From an uncultured Alphaproteobacteria bacterium (lineage in GTDB: Bacteria > Pseudomonadota > Alphaproteobacteria > Rickettsiales > CAIJLX01), in contig CAIJLX010000103.1 in NCBI GenBank assembly GCA_903821695.1, positions 1 to 47,962 on the forward strand: 47,962 bases of DNA, read 5' to 3'. Both the position numbers and the translations under genes were made by a program. Shown piece by piece: positions 1-9,600 of this stretch. The first letter of the stretch is position 1; every line of letters starts with the position of its first letter. Under the pieces are notes generated by a model. That model saw only the letters and a list, made by a program, of their open reading frames with translations, did not search any database and was not told the DNA's origin.

Positions 1-127
1 AAGACGCATTGAAAATATGTTCCAGAAAATCAAGGAAAATAGACGGCTTGCACTGAGGGTCGACAAACTCGATTCCACTTTCATGGCATTCCTTGCCCTT
101 GCCTTTATCAAACTTGAGGTTTGTTAA
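1..127 (+). pseudogene. IS5-type transposase, C-terminal fragment (continues from window end)
   Basis: The frame starting at base 2 encodes the C-terminal end of a DDE transposase and stops with TAA at 125-127. The visible pattern RRIENMFQKIKENRRLALR, then a Y/V-DKL segment and FMAFLALAFIKL, is the usual IS5-family ending, where the E of RRIEN is the last catalytic acidic residue. There is no start codon here. The same frame is open at the end of the window, and 17 bases (AAGACGCATTGAAAATA) are shared by both ends, so this is probably the tail of the fused ORF starting at 47575. No clear inverted repeat is visible after the stop, and 128-296 holds no gene I can support. Only a remnant of the transposase is present, so it is presumably inactive. 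Confidence 0.75.
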
Positions 128-296
128 CAGTGCCTAGCTCCAGGAAATAAAAATCGCCCAAGCGCTACTGCTGCCTGATTAAACACCCGTAGCGAGAATT
201 TCAGCCAGGAAGATTCCTTTGGTGCCCCTATTGGTGCTTCTGATGGTAAAGTAGAGTTCATGCCCCAAATTTTACCTCAAAAGCCTTAATAAACCC

Positions 297-1070
297 TTAA
301 TCCCCGCGCTTTTTCAGCCATAATTCCCGGGCTTTGGCGAGCCGCAATGTGCGGGCGAAGGCGTAGGTGATGCTTTGGATAAAGCCTTCCACGCCATAGG
401 CGAAATAGCGGCGGAGGAAATAGGCTTTGAGGAAGGCGCCTAGTGGTTCAAGCAGGATGCGGGCGGCTGGGGGGCGTTTGCCGCGCGCCAGCATATCTTC
501 GGCTTGCATGGTTGAATAGCGGTTTATTTTGTCGATTTCGTGCTGCAACCCGCGGAAAGAGCGGTGATAGACCGGATGCTCCAACACCGGCACCTCAGAG
601 CCATTACGCACCACCACCGTGTCATGCACCGGGCTATCCTTAAACCCCGCCTGGCGCACATCATAAAGCCGCTTCACCCGGTTATTCGCCGCAAAACGTC
701 TCGGTTTGTCCTCATGCGGCAACACCATGCGGATATCAAGCGCATAGCAGCTTTGCTTGGGTTCGCCCTGTGCAAATAAATCACGAATTTCCTGCGCCAG
801 TTCGGGCGATAATTCCTCATCCGCATCCAGGTTCAATAACCAGGAATGTTTGCACATGGTTTCCGCATAACGCTTCTGCGGCCCATAGCCTTTCCACGCA
901 TTGCTAAACACCCGCGCACCCATTGTTTCCGCGACGTTGAGCGTATTATCCGTACTGCCGGAATCGACCACCACAATATCATCCGTCAACCCGCGCACGC
1001 TAGCAATGGTGCGGGGCAGGCGGTCTTCTTCATTTTTGGTGATAATAAAAACGGAAAGAGGCAGCGTCAT
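297..1070 (-). CDS. Family 2 glycosyltransferase, WaaE/KdtX-like (LPS core)
   Basis: A 257-residue GT-A fold glycosyltransferase. The N-terminus LSVFIITKNEEDRLPRTI is the nucleotide-sugar binding start of GT2 enzymes; DSGSTDNT follows at residues 36-43 and the metal-binding DADEE at 82-86. The spacing and the later GF(K)DSPVHD region match the WaaE/KdtX group, which adds a glucose or heptose to the inner core of lipopolysaccharide at the cytoplasmic face of the inner membrane. Length is normal for that group. The start ATG overlaps the stop of the upstream 116-residue gene (ATGA), so the two are translationally coupled. The product class is secure; the exact sugar and acceptor are not shown by sequence. 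Confidence 0.85.
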   Translation of the reverse strand: MTLPLSVFIITKNEEDRLPRTIASVRGLTDDIVVVDSGSTDNTLNVAETMGARVFSNAWKGYGPQKRYAETMCKHSWLLNLDADEELSPELAQEIRDLFAQGEPKQSCYALDIRMVLPHEDKPRRFAANNRVKRLYDVRQAGFKDSPVHDTVVVRNGSEVPVLEHPVYHRSFRGLQHEIDKINRYSTMQAEDMLARGKRPPAARILLEPLGAFLKAYFLRRYFAYGVEGFIQSITYAFARTLRLAKARELWLKKRGD

Positions 1071-1417
1071 TCGCCGCTCTTGCGTTTTTTCTTGGCATCC
1101 TCAATGAGGGCCAGTGCATCCAGCCCGTAAAGTTCCATAATTTTATCCCGTGCACCCTTATGCGGTGTGCGGCCATAACCGGAAGCAACAACCACGCCAT
1201 AATCCTGCAAATCCGCTTGGCCAGGGCGGCCAATAATAGCATTAAAAGCTTCTTCTTTTTCGGGGCTTAGTAACAGGAAATAAAACGCATCATAACCCGT
1301 TTCATCCTTAGTCTGCACATAGCATAAATAACCCGCTTCTTGCTTATCGAGGCGGGCAGCAAATCCTCGTCCACTGCGCGGCGCGTTTGTTGCAAATGAT
1401 TTCGGGGCATCGCTCAT
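1067..1417 (-). CDS. Conserved hypothetical protein, 116 aa
   Basis: A soluble 116-residue protein without signal peptide or membrane segment. I recognise no domain. It has a basic N-terminus with GRGFAARLDKQE, a central YDAFYFLLLSPEKEEAFNAI segment, a glycine-rich GVVVASGYGRTP and a lysine-rich tail. It is the first gene of a two-gene unit with the WaaE-like glycosyltransferase, overlapping its start by four bases, so a role linked to cell-envelope sugar work is possible but is inference from position only. Coding bias and the overlap argue that it is real. Confidence 0.65.
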   Translation of the reverse strand: MSDAPKSFATNAPRSGRGFAARLDKQEAGYLCYVQTKDETGYDAFYFLLLSPEKEEAFNAIIGRPGQADLQDYGVVVASGYGRTPHKGARDKIMELYGLDALALIEDAKKKRKSGE

Positions 1418-1457
1418 AATACCCTTCTATATCGGATTTCAAAAATTGTGCAAACGG

Positions 1458-1649
1458 TTAGGTGCGTGAATGTTGGGCAACAGCTTGCTGGGCGGCATCT
1501 CTGAGTGTCAGTGGAATCTCTGTCACTTTCCCCAGCATAACCAGGTTTCCACCTGTCTCAATAGCCGTTGATGGTGTCGTTTGGCCTAAATTATACTTTT
1601 TAATAGCAGCAGAGCTCACTTTGGTGCTTGGTAGTATTGTATCATCCAT
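1458..1649 (-). CDS. Small hypothetical protein, 63 aa
   Basis: I place the start at the ATG at 1649 because GGGAGAAGAATT lies directly upstream as a ribosome binding site. The longer open frame would run into the tRNA-Met gene and has no such signal. The 63-residue product starts MDDTILPSTKVSSAAIKKY, is rich in T, A and Q, and has no membrane segment or recognised motif. It lies just upstream of the glycosyltransferase pair on the same strand but is separated by 40 bases, so it may be its own unit. Function is unknown. Confidence 0.5.
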   Translation of the reverse strand: MDDTILPSTKVSSAAIKKYNLGQTTPSTAIETGGNLVMLGKVTEIPLTLRDAAQQAVAQHSRT

Positions 1650-1772
1650 AATTCTTCTCCCTATAGCCTGCTTATATCGTCTAATTATGACAATTCGATG
1701 ACAGTTTCTAACATTTTTCACCAGAATTGACAAATCGCCCAAATCTGTGGATATTGCCCCCTCTTTTAGCGC

Positions 1773-1847
1773 GGCTCGGTAGCTCAGTGGTAGAGCAGGG
1801 GAATCATAATCCTTTGGTCGGGTGTTCAAATCACCCCCGAGCCACCA
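1773..1847 (+). tRNA. tRNA-Met (anticodon CAT), CCA encoded
   Basis: A complete cloverleaf can be drawn: acceptor GGCTCGG (1773-1779) with CCGAGCC (1837-1843), D stem GCTC/GAGC, anticodon stem GGGGA/TCCTT with loop ATCATAA and anticodon CAT at 1805-1807, and T arm GGGTG-TTCAAAT-CACCC. The discriminator A and CCA are encoded at 1844-1847. The context AATCATAATCC fits elongator tRNA-Met rather than the initiator or the lysidine-modified tRNA-Ile. The gene stays intact although a large serine recombinase starts its cluster about 160 bases away, so it may mark the end of the mobile region. Confidence 0.95.
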
Positions 1848-1918
1848 CAGAGTCCTGCGTCATAGAGAACGTCGGTGATTCACCTCAGAATTGGCGCAGT
1901 TCTCCGCCTTTTTGCAAG

Positions 1919-2005
1919 CCGGTTTGACCGGAGATATCCATATACTTGATCTTTTTGAGAGAATTATCGAAGAGTTCTCTATTGGCTATTTTGCCGGTCA
2001 AACCG
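1919..2005. repeat. 12-bp inverted repeat between tRNA-Met and the serine recombinase
   Basis: CGGTTTGACCGG at about 1920-1931 is repeated in inverse orientation as CCGGTCAAACCG at 1994-2005, 62 bases apart. The pair sits between the intact tRNA and the 3' end of the large serine recombinase gene. It could be part of a recombinase attachment site or a long-stem terminator for the recombinase operon; no T run follows on the minus strand, which argues against a simple Rho-independent terminator. Confidence 0.4.
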
Positions 2006-2010
2006 CAGTT

Positions 2011-3663
2011 TCAGGCAAAACCTAAAACGTGCTTTTGCTCTTCCCAATCCAAGGGAAGATCTATCTGTTTTGTCAGCATTTCAATATTAACCTCGACAGG
2101 CTGATAGCCCGCCACAATGCTTTCTATAATTTCAGGAGCAAGAAATGCCAGATTCATATATCGGGTCACATAACTGTTATCGAGACCTTCTCGTACAGCA
2201 ATCTCGGTAGAAGTTTTTACTCTTCCGGATACTAATTCATGAAACCATTTGCGCCCCATAACAATAGTTTTAATCAATTTGTGATCTGGCTTTGCAGGTC
2301 CGCCGCCACCTAGCACTAGTTGCATCTCAACCCCACGACGCTTCATAGTCATAGGAACATCGCGACTGATTGTGGGAATGGATTCTAGCTCAGTAATTAC
2401 ATCTGGAATCAGAGTTACTAATGATAACTTAATATTGAAACCATCTTGCCGAAGTTCTATCCGCTCAACACATTTAAAAATGTCAATGCTATCTGGCTCT
2501 ATGTCACGGTTCTCGATAATTTTCTTGGCGGCATCAAGTACAACAGAAATATATCGCGCTGGAACTTCTGCATTGTGGAGTACACTGGTAATTGCCGATT
2601 GATCTTGAAGCATCTGCAAGACGACATGTGCAGCCGTTTTTTCTATCTCTCGTGCCGACAATCGCCAACTTTGGGCAGACTCTTCTTTTGGTCTTAATAT
2701 AAGGCTTTGTGAAATATAATAGCGATAGCGTCTTCCTCTCTTTTTTGCCTGAACAGTTACTAGTCGCTCGCCGGAGACATCAAAGATTTTTTGCTTCAAT
2801 GGGCTCGGACTAATAGGACCAGAATGAGTCTTGTTTCCTCTAGTATTATTGAACATACATTGCTGCACTTGATCCCACAATGCTTGATCTATGATTGCTT
2901 CGTGTAACCCTGGATAGCATAATTCTTTATGCCTAATTTGCCCTATATAGATTGGATTTGAGAGCATTTTATAAAGATTGCCGCGTGATAAAACCCGATT
3001 TCCTCCTCGTCCGTAATTTCGAGTCTTGGTATGAATTCCGCACTTCTTAAGATCTTTTTGCAGCAAAGTAACAGTGCCTAATTCCACATAGCGAGTAAAT
3101 ATCTCTCTGACGACTTCTGCCTCCTTATGATTTACTAGCAATTTTCTTTCCAATACATCGTAACCGAGGGGCAATTGTCCTCCCATCCACATGCCTTTTT
3201 TCTTAGAAGCTGCAAATTTGTCTCTAATACGTTCCCCAGTCACCTCACGCTCGAATTGTGCAAAGGATAGCAAAACATTCAAAGTAAGCCTACCCATAGA
3301 ACTAGTGGTATTGAACTGCTGGGTGACTGATACGAACGAAATATTATGGCTATCAAATAGCTCTACCATTTTAGCAAAATCCGCCAGCGAGCGCGTCAGA
3401 CGGTCTACTTTATAAACAACAACTACATTAATCTTATGTGCAGCAATATCTGCGAGTAATGCTTTGATTGCCGGGCGCTCCATATTTCCGCCTGAGAATC
3501 CACCATCATCATAATGGTTGGGATGCAATGTCCAACCTTCATGCTTCTGACTTTGAATAAAGGCTTCACAAGCTTCCCGTTGTGCATGGAGAGAATTGAA
3601 ATTCTGCTCAAGACCTTCTTCGGAAGATTTACGGGTGTAGATGGCACATTTGATATGTTTCAT
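2011..3663 (-). CDS. Large serine recombinase
   Basis: A 550-residue site-specific recombinase. The N-terminal resolvase domain starts IKCAIYTRKSSEEG with the nucleophilic serine at about residue 13, followed by the QREACEAFI and DGGFSGGNMERPAI blocks and the VYKVDRLTRSL motif. A recombinase domain (NPIYIGQIRHK) comes next, then a C-terminal third with a helical and HTH-like part (TSTEIAVREGLDNSYVTRYM). I chose the ATG at 3663 because it overlaps the stop of the DUF2924 gene (TAATG) and begins exactly at the conserved domain. It ends the operon DUF3489-DUF2924-recombinase, a trio seen repeatedly in alphaproteobacteria. It likely moves the island by integration near the adjacent tRNA-Met; the attachment sites are not proven. 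Confidence 0.9.
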   Translation of the reverse strand: MKHIKCAIYTRKSSEEGLEQNFNSLHAQREACEAFIQSQKHEGWTLHPNHYDDGGFSGGNMERPAIKALLADIAAHKINVVVVYKVDRLTRSLADFAKMVELFDSHNISFVSVTQQFNTTSSMGRLTLNVLLSFAQFEREVTGERIRDKFAASKKKGMWMGGQLPLGYDVLERKLLVNHKEAEVVREIFTRYVELGTVTLLQKDLKKCGIHTKTRNYGRGGNRVLSRGNLYKMLSNPIYIGQIRHKELCYPGLHEAIIDQALWDQVQQCMFNNTRGNKTHSGPISPSPLKQKIFDVSGERLVTVQAKKRGRRYRYYISQSLILRPKEESAQSWRLSAREIEKTAAHVVLQMLQDQSAITSVLHNAEVPARYISVVLDAAKKIIENRDIEPDSIDIFKCVERIELRQDGFNIKLSLVTLIPDVITELESIPTISRDVPMTMKRRGVEMQLVLGGGGPAKPDHKLIKTIVMGRKWFHELVSGRVKTSTEIAVREGLDNSYVTRYMNLAFLAPEIIESIVAGYQPVEVNIEMLTKQIDLPLDWEEQKHVLGFA

Positions 3664-4109
3664 TATGCCACCTTTTTCTTCAGGCCAAAGAATTTCGGCC
3701 CCGACCATTGGACACCGGTTATAATCTTCGCCACCTCAGTCAGCGATTTATGAGTCTTGTCGTTAAAAAACACTCCGTTTTCTAAAATAATCACTTCATA
3801 GGTATAGCCATGCCACTCGCGTATCAATCGAGTGCCTGGCTTAAGATTAGCCGGTCTGCTCGACATGTTTTTCTCCGCAGTATTACCTTCGGCATTCTTA
3901 AGAAAGCGTCGCATAGAAGGTCTCATACCACCTAAAGCGTTTTCTTGAAGGCGATAAGCAACCGCACGAACCATTAGAGACTTACTGATATTTCCAGCTG
4001 GCATTGAACCAAAAAGTTCATACCACTTTTCTGCCAGAACCAAGCGAGCAAGATCAGGGAGGCCAGCTAGTTCATCAGCCAGCCCTCCCCTATCAATTCG
4101 CCGTTTCAC
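3663..4109 (-). CDS. DUF2924 family protein
   Basis: A 148-residue protein carrying the DUF2924 hallmarks: KWYELFGSMPAGNISKSLM, then VRAVAYRLQENALGGM, then LKPGTRLIREWHGYTYEVIILENG, and the C-terminal ITGVQWSGPKFFGLK. The start is GTG at 4109, forming a GTGA overlap with the DUF3489 gene; no strong ribosome binding site is visible, so coupling is likely. The stop overlaps the recombinase start. DUF2924 proteins have no settled function; constant linkage to serine recombinases suggests a DNA-binding or directionality role, which is inference. Confidence 0.88.
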   Translation of the reverse strand: MKRRIDRGGLADELAGLPDLARLVLAEKWYELFGSMPAGNISKSLMVRAVAYRLQENALGGMRPSMRRFLKNAEGNTAEKNMSSRPANLKPGTRLIREWHGYTYEVIILENGVFFNDKTHKSLTEVAKIITGVQWSGPKFFGLKKKVA

Positions 4110-4420
4110 GAACGACTCACACTACCGATAATGCGATACACCCGCCCACGTTCCTCCGTGCCTGATGTAATCGATAAACCTAATCGCTTTTTCAGTACTC
4201 CTGAGATCATTCCCCGCACACTATGCTTCTGCCAGCCAGTAACTTTAGCTAGCTCTTCAATAGTAGATCCCTGAGGATGTTTAAGCAGAGCAATCATATG
4301 ATCCTGCTTTGAACTTTGCTGGACGATTACGCCCGGTTTTTTCCCTGATTTCACTATAACGGGCGCTTGATTTAAAGAATTGCCTGTCGATACGTCGATA
4401 TTCTTTCTACTTTTTGCCAT
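4106..4420 (-). CDS. DUF3489 family protein, HTH-like
   Basis: A 104-residue protein. The start ATG at 4420 has AAGGAGG five bases upstream; an in-frame TTG further up would overlap that signal and was not used. The C-terminal half has the DUF3489 pattern LLKHPQGSTIEELAKVTGW, then SVRGMISGVLKKRLG and a GRVYRI ending, predicted to form a winged helix. The N-terminus is basic and low complexity. It is the first gene of the recombinase operon and the natural candidate for its DNA-binding regulator; this is inference from position and fold. Two hairpins lie upstream in the leader. Confidence 0.85.
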   Translation of the reverse strand: MAKSRKNIDVSTGNSLNQAPVIVKSGKKPGVIVQQSSKQDHMIALLKHPQGSTIEELAKVTGWQKHSVRGMISGVLKKRLGLSITSGTEERGRVYRIIGSVSRS

Positions 4421-4473
4421 TTTGGCCTCCTTCAATACTGCACCAGAACCATTCCGGCGCTTGTACTGACTAA

Positions 4474-4529
4474 AGCTCGGAATTAAACCGAGCTACCCAA
4501 GGCCTTAAAGCAAGCAATGCTTGCTTTAA
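4474..4529. promoter_or_regulatory. Two consecutive hairpins upstream of the DUF3489 operon
   Basis: AGCTCGG (4474-4480) pairs with CCGAGCT (4488-4494). A second perfect inverted repeat with arms TTAAAGCAAGCA and TGCTTGCTTTAA spans 4505-4529 around one unpaired base. Both lie 54-109 bases upstream of the DUF3489 start codon. They could be operators, a leader structure, or the end of the restriction operon transcribed toward them. No clear T run follows on the minus strand. The rest of 4421-4762 holds only the tRNA-like fragment described below. Confidence 0.45.
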
Positions 4530-4590
4530 AAAGGAAGTCGAGCCAACTTTTGAAAGAATGAATAAAGGGCTATTTAGTTAAGCTCTGGGA

Positions 4591-4640
4591 GCAGGTGTTT
4601 CCTAAACCGGTTGTCGTGGGTTCAAATCCGCCGATCGGGA
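4591..4640 (+). pseudogene. Degraded tRNA 3' half (CCT-type anticodon loop), possible attachment scar
   Basis: The stretch contains TTTCCTAAACCGG, which reads as an anticodon loop TTCCTAA with its 3' stem, then a T arm GTGGG-TTCAAAT-CC(C)GC with one C lost, followed by GATCGGGATCGA without CCA. The 5' half of the tRNA is absent: the matching CCGGT strand of the anticodon stem has been replaced. I read it as the remains of a tRNA-Arg(CCT)-like gene left by integration at the anticodon arm. It lies just beyond the 3' end of the restriction operon, and a second fragment with the same TTCCTAAAC core lies just upstream of that operon. Confidence 0.45.
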
Positions 4641-4762
4641 TCGAATAAATCGCAATAAATGGCGGAAATTCTAGGTTTATTGTGTTCGATTTTTCGCAGT
4701 TACCCCCACTTGGTTTTGCGGCATCAGTCGGGCAGGCTCTACGCTGGCAGGTATGATGATGC

Positions 4763-6628
4763 TTACTTCTGATCTTCGGCATATTTCTTCATCCCGCTAC
4801 GCAGTATTTCAAGGAAGGTATGGTTCCTGCATTGTGCATCAGCTACAATCGCGTCAAAGGATATAACAAATGTAGGTGTGGGCACAATGCTTCCATCAGG
4901 ATGAGATGTATCGTATTCTTGGTAAAATACTTTTCCTTTTGAGAATAGAGGACTCCATTTCATTTGGCGCAACCTTGTGGCCAGATTGTCATTCACTTGC
5001 ATTACTGCATAGTACCAGACTCTTTGTATATTAGGGCAATGTTGCACCAGTTTTTCGGCGCGTTGAAGTAACTGGGTGATCGCATATAGATTTTCTTTTT
5101 CATCGTCGGTTTTCTTTTTGATTTCCACTATCACAACATCAACGGGCACGGAATCCTCAGGATCAGCTGAAAAAACCATCGCAATATCAGGCCTGCCATC
5201 ATCATCAAGCTTTTCCTCATCCAACCGGATGGCATTGATCACATTATCCATCCGCTTTTCGCTGAGGATAGTTCTGAATACCATGAACTTATCATCGAGC
5301 AGCCATGCATTGTTTTGGTAAATCTGCGATAGTGCTTCGTCCTGTGGAAACTCATGGCGTTGTGGAACTATAAGGTTATGTATATCAGCTTCTGAATTCT
5401 CCGAGGTCATTTCTCTCATGCGTCCAATGATTTTTTCACGGTATAAGATATATTCCGTCAGGGCGCGAGAGGATAACTCTAACGATTTTTCATAGATGTG
5501 CTCATTAAGTGTTTCACTTTGCAAGACTTCCTTTTGAGCCTTAAAAAACTTCTGCTGAGCATGTGACAATGCTTCATCCTTATCAATTATCCCGGCGGTC
5601 TCAGCCTCAAAGTACCCCAGTAAATGCGGGAAGTTTTTTTCAAACTGTTCCTTGGTGCTTTTATTTTTCTCTACAATAGCCGGGATTTTTTCAGACAGAA
5701 TCTTTCCTACTTCCCGTCTGAGTACGTGGTAGAGATAGGCTTCACGCAAACCTTCCGGGAGCACAATTTTCTGGCGGGAACTGTCTGCATTGGTATGGAA
5801 AATCTCGGACTCAAAAAGGAATACACATCTATAATCCAAAGGGAATGAGGCAGCAGGAATTAGGCTAACCGGGATGGTCCGGCCATCAATATCAAATGCA
5901 ATAAGATGGCTACCTTTACCGGACACCTGTTCAACGTGGTAATGTATAGTAACCGGAGAAAAGGCATCCAACTGATTATCCTGAATTACCACCTGCTCCA
6001 TCTGCGGTAGATCACCGGGTGCTATCATAACTTCATCCGGGAAAAACCCTTTTTCTGGGTTGGCTTCCGTAGTTTTCAGTACGATTTTTATTTCAAATGA
6101 CCCTCCTTCACGCTTCCGCGAAGAAAGTATCGGCAGAAAATGCTCTATAATTTGGGGCTTGAGTGCATCTGGTATTAGATGGTCATATGCCTTGACCCGA
6201 TCATTGGCGAATCTGCTAAAAGTGAGGATGGTTTTGTTGCCATCTTCGTCAGGTGCATCCTGTATGGGTACGTCAGTGTTGAAATCTTCTGTAAAGGTAA
6301 AATCCCTGCGCTTGCCATCCCAGATGCTAGAGACTTCTACCCTGTGGAAGTAATTCAGGAATACCAGCCTACCTATACCTTTGTGGTATTTATCTCGTGG
6401 CTTTAGCAGCTTCCTGAAGCGCGTAAAATTCTCATCGGTAAATCCATCGCCATCGTCAGTAATGGTAACTTTTAAGGTTTCAGGTTTATCAAAACTGTCT
6501 ATCTCAATATCAATGCTTATGGCTGTGGCGTTAGCATCCAGCGCATTGGCAAGTGCCTCAAAATACACCAGCATCAATGATGGATTTGGATAGAAGTGTT
6601 TTATAGCACCAGAGGCTTCAATATCCAT
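4763..6628 (-). CDS. GHKL ATPase fused to a PD-(D/E)xK nuclease domain
   Basis: A 621-residue protein. The N-terminus is a GHKL (Hsp90/MutL/histidine kinase) ATP-binding domain: N box EALANALDANA with E24 and N28, G1 box DDGDGF at 58-63, and G2 KGIGRL at 83-88. A long middle region follows, rich in charged helices at about 320-410. The C-terminus carries GRPDIAMVF and VVIVEIKKKT, giving D481 and E502-x-K504, a PD-(D/E)xK nuclease signature. The start lies two bases after the stop of the type ISP enzyme, so the two are one operon and probably one system. MutL-like ATPases with nuclease partners recur in phage defence, which supports but does not prove such a role. I do not recognise a named system. 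Confidence 0.85.
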   Translation of the reverse strand: MDIEASGAIKHFYPNPSLMLVYFEALANALDANATAISIDIEIDSFDKPETLKVTITDDGDGFTDENFTRFRKLLKPRDKYHKGIGRLVFLNYFHRVEVSSIWDGKRRDFTFTEDFNTDVPIQDAPDEDGNKTILTFSRFANDRVKAYDHLIPDALKPQIIEHFLPILSSRKREGGSFEIKIVLKTTEANPEKGFFPDEVMIAPGDLPQMEQVVIQDNQLDAFSPVTIHYHVEQVSGKGSHLIAFDIDGRTIPVSLIPAASFPLDYRCVFLFESEIFHTNADSSRQKIVLPEGLREAYLYHVLRREVGKILSEKIPAIVEKNKSTKEQFEKNFPHLLGYFEAETAGIIDKDEALSHAQQKFFKAQKEVLQSETLNEHIYEKSLELSSRALTEYILYREKIIGRMREMTSENSEADIHNLIVPQRHEFPQDEALSQIYQNNAWLLDDKFMVFRTILSEKRMDNVINAIRLDEEKLDDDGRPDIAMVFSADPEDSVPVDVVIVEIKKKTDDEKENLYAITQLLQRAEKLVQHCPNIQRVWYYAVMQVNDNLATRLRQMKWSPLFSKGKVFYQEYDTSHPDGSIVPTPTFVISFDAIVADAQCRNHTFLEILRSGMKKYAEDQK

Positions 6629-6630
6629 AA

Positions 6631-9600
6631 CTATCCCTCTATATCCAACTTCGGCAGGCTCTTTACGATCTTCATGGTTTCGAGGCTCACTGTGATAACG
6701 CGCTGGAATAGTTTGAGCGGATAGGCTGCATCGCCTACGGTTTCCGTGGCATAGAGGTTTGCATCATTCACGATGCCGCTGTCTTTATCGGTTTTCACGC
6801 ACTGGCGTTCCATGACCCATTCGAGCGCAGGTTTGCCGTTGACGACATAGTCATAGGCCGTAAGTGGTATCTCTGTGATCGTGATATAATCGTTATATTT
6901 AACGATGGATTTGTCATCTTTCTTGGCAAATTTCATTTTGATAACGCGATATTCCGCATCGGTCAGTTTCTTGATGCCCTTATCCAGCTTCACAGGATAT
7001 GGCTCTACGGCTTCATAATTGACATGCAACTCTGCCAGCGCACGTCCCGCTTTGGAAAATGCCCAGAAATCCTGCGCTTTCTTCACGCATGGAATACGTG
7101 GAAGTTGCTTGCTGAGGTTGTCCGCATATTTCGTGCGATACTCAGGCGAGTGCAGCAGACCATAGATGTAATAGAAAATATCTTCTTTGCTAATGGCCTC
7201 TTTCGGATAAGCGGCTTTGAAGTGCTGCAACCCCTCATCCGTGATACCATCTTTAACTTTATAGCCGCCCTCTACCTTCTGCCCAGCAAACAACCCTTCT
7301 TCTTTTGTCTCCTCCGCTTTATCATATAGCTTGAGCGGGAAGCACTGCGCTTTTGACACCATTTCCAGATCAGGTATCACATTCGTTATAAAGGCACAAA
7401 AATCCTTAGTTGAACCTAGGCCTGTTATACAGATAATTTTATTATCTTTCTCCGAATCTGGAAGAAATGCTGGCATTAAATGGCGAGTCCAATTCCATGT
7501 GGAATTATTATAAAACCATTCTTTTGAAAAAGGGCGATATAGTCCGACAGTAAAGTTATTATGCTGAACTGCCTGTTTTTTTCCTTTTGTGAGCGCAGTT
7601 ACCACATCGCTTGTCCACTTGATTTTTGTTTTATCGCGGTTGAGGTTTTGCTCAATATCCTCCGAGCTTAGTTCTTTCAATCTGCTTAATTCAGAATCAT
7701 AAAATGCAATCATATTTTCGACATTCTTTGTAAGCAATTGTCTGGAGCAATTGTACACCCATGAATCTCTATTAGATTTTATTCCCATTGAATATGTTGC
7801 AAAAAGTGCTGTTGCTCTTTTATCTTTTTTATCCCCCAGTGAGATAAACGCATCGAAGCTATCATCTCGCAGGTTCAACCAATCATTGTGTTTGTCCGGT
7901 GTGATAGTCCGCCAGCCCTTCGCTGCTGAAATACCATTGATGCTGCCAAATGCTGTAATGGTAGTGAGCTTTTCTTCTCGGCTCAGGTAATCTCCAATAT
8001 CATGGAAGTAGATATTGCCCTGCGCGACATTCGGGTTTTTAACAAGGATGCTGATGGCAATTGGAGCGCGGCTGCCAGAGCCAAAAATCTTGCCGCCCTC
8101 CTTACGGGATAAGTCTCCTGATGTGCGCTGGTTACCTCGCAGGTGGAATACATAGAGACTACTATATTCTTCCTGAAGGCATTTTCTCATGCCTGCAGTT
8201 GTACTTGCCTCAATCCATCCTGCATTCGTAACGTAGGCTACAACACCACTTTTACCAATCCGATCAGATCCCCAACGAATAGCGCGTATGTATGAATCGT
8301 AAATCTTACTTTTACCCATTTTCTGCTCAGCGGCAGCGACATAGGTGTCGGATATAGACTTATCTAAAAAAGGATATGATACATTTTTATTGTCGTTGTC
8401 ATCTTTGTCACCTGATGAATAAGGCGGGTTGCCCATGATGACCTTAATATCCAATTTTTTCTGGCGTACGCGGCGGGCGCTGTTATCTATCATCAGTGCG
8501 CTGATCATGTCGTCTTTTTCGTGTAGCTGGAAAGTATCGGTTAGGCAGATGCCTTCAAAAGGCTGGTATGCACCTCCGACAAGACTGTGATAGACGGCTT
8601 CAATGTTCACTGCGGCAATGTAATATGCCAGCAGGACTATCTCATTTGCATGTATCTCATTCTTATATTTATGCGGTAATTGCTGTTTGCTGATGAGACC
8701 GCTTTGCAGCATCCGCGTGATGAATGTTCCTGTGCCTGTGAAGGGGTCGAGAATATGCACGCCTTTGCTGCCCAGCGTCTGTCCAAATTCATTCTGCAGC
8801 ACGTCGTTCACGGAATGGATGATAAAATCTACCACTTCCACGGGTGTGTACACGATGCCCAGCCGTTCTGTCATTTTTGGGAAGGCATTGCGGAAGAATT
8901 TATCGTATAACTCCACCACAATCTTCTGCTTACCAGCGGCATTCTCAATTCCTTCCGCACGCATCTGCACACTGCGATAGAATTTTTCCAGCGTATCGGC
9001 TTCCTTATCCAGCCTGTGTTCCTGCAGCACATCCAGCACCTGCTGCATGACAAGCGATACGGGGTTATGGCTGGCAAAGCTATAATCCTTAAACAGCGCA
9101 TCAAATACCGGCTTGGTAATGAGGTGCTGCGCCAGCATTTCAATTACTTCCTCATTGGTGATGCTTTCATTCAAATCATCTCGCAATTCATTGGCGCACT
9201 GCGTGAAAGCCTTAACTTCCTTCTTGTTTGCAGGTTCATTCACAATCGCGGTAATGCGTGCGATGTGGGTTCTGGCAATTTTGGCAATATCCGTTGCCCA
9301 ATCTTCCCAGTGGCTACGATTACCGCATTTCTGCACTACCTTGGCATAAAGTGCGCGTTCTATCTCGCCGACCTCAAACCGCATTTCATGCTGCGTGGGT
9401 TTTTGCTGGCGTTGTTCCGGCGTGCCGATGGAAAATGAATCCTGTCCTGCCTGCTCTTTGGTAGTTTTCTGGTTCTTTTCTGCCTTCTTGCCAATCTTAT
9501 CCGTGATGGCAATTACTTCCATCTTGGCATTATCGTGGCCTATCAAATCCAGCTTGTTAATGAGAGCATCAAAACGATCATCATGCGAGCGCAAGGCCTG

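Noticed and set aside
1458-1829. Longer 123-residue version of the small protein
   Set aside because: Its first 60 codons run antisense through the tRNA-Met gene, and a good ribosome binding site supports the internal ATG at 1649.
4591-4640. Functional tRNA gene
   Set aside because: The 5' half, D arm and acceptor 5' strand are absent and the T arm has lost a base.
4570-4782. 70-residue antisense-type ORF over the tRNA fragment
   Set aside because: It is made of tRNA remnant and the end of the GHKL gene in another frame.
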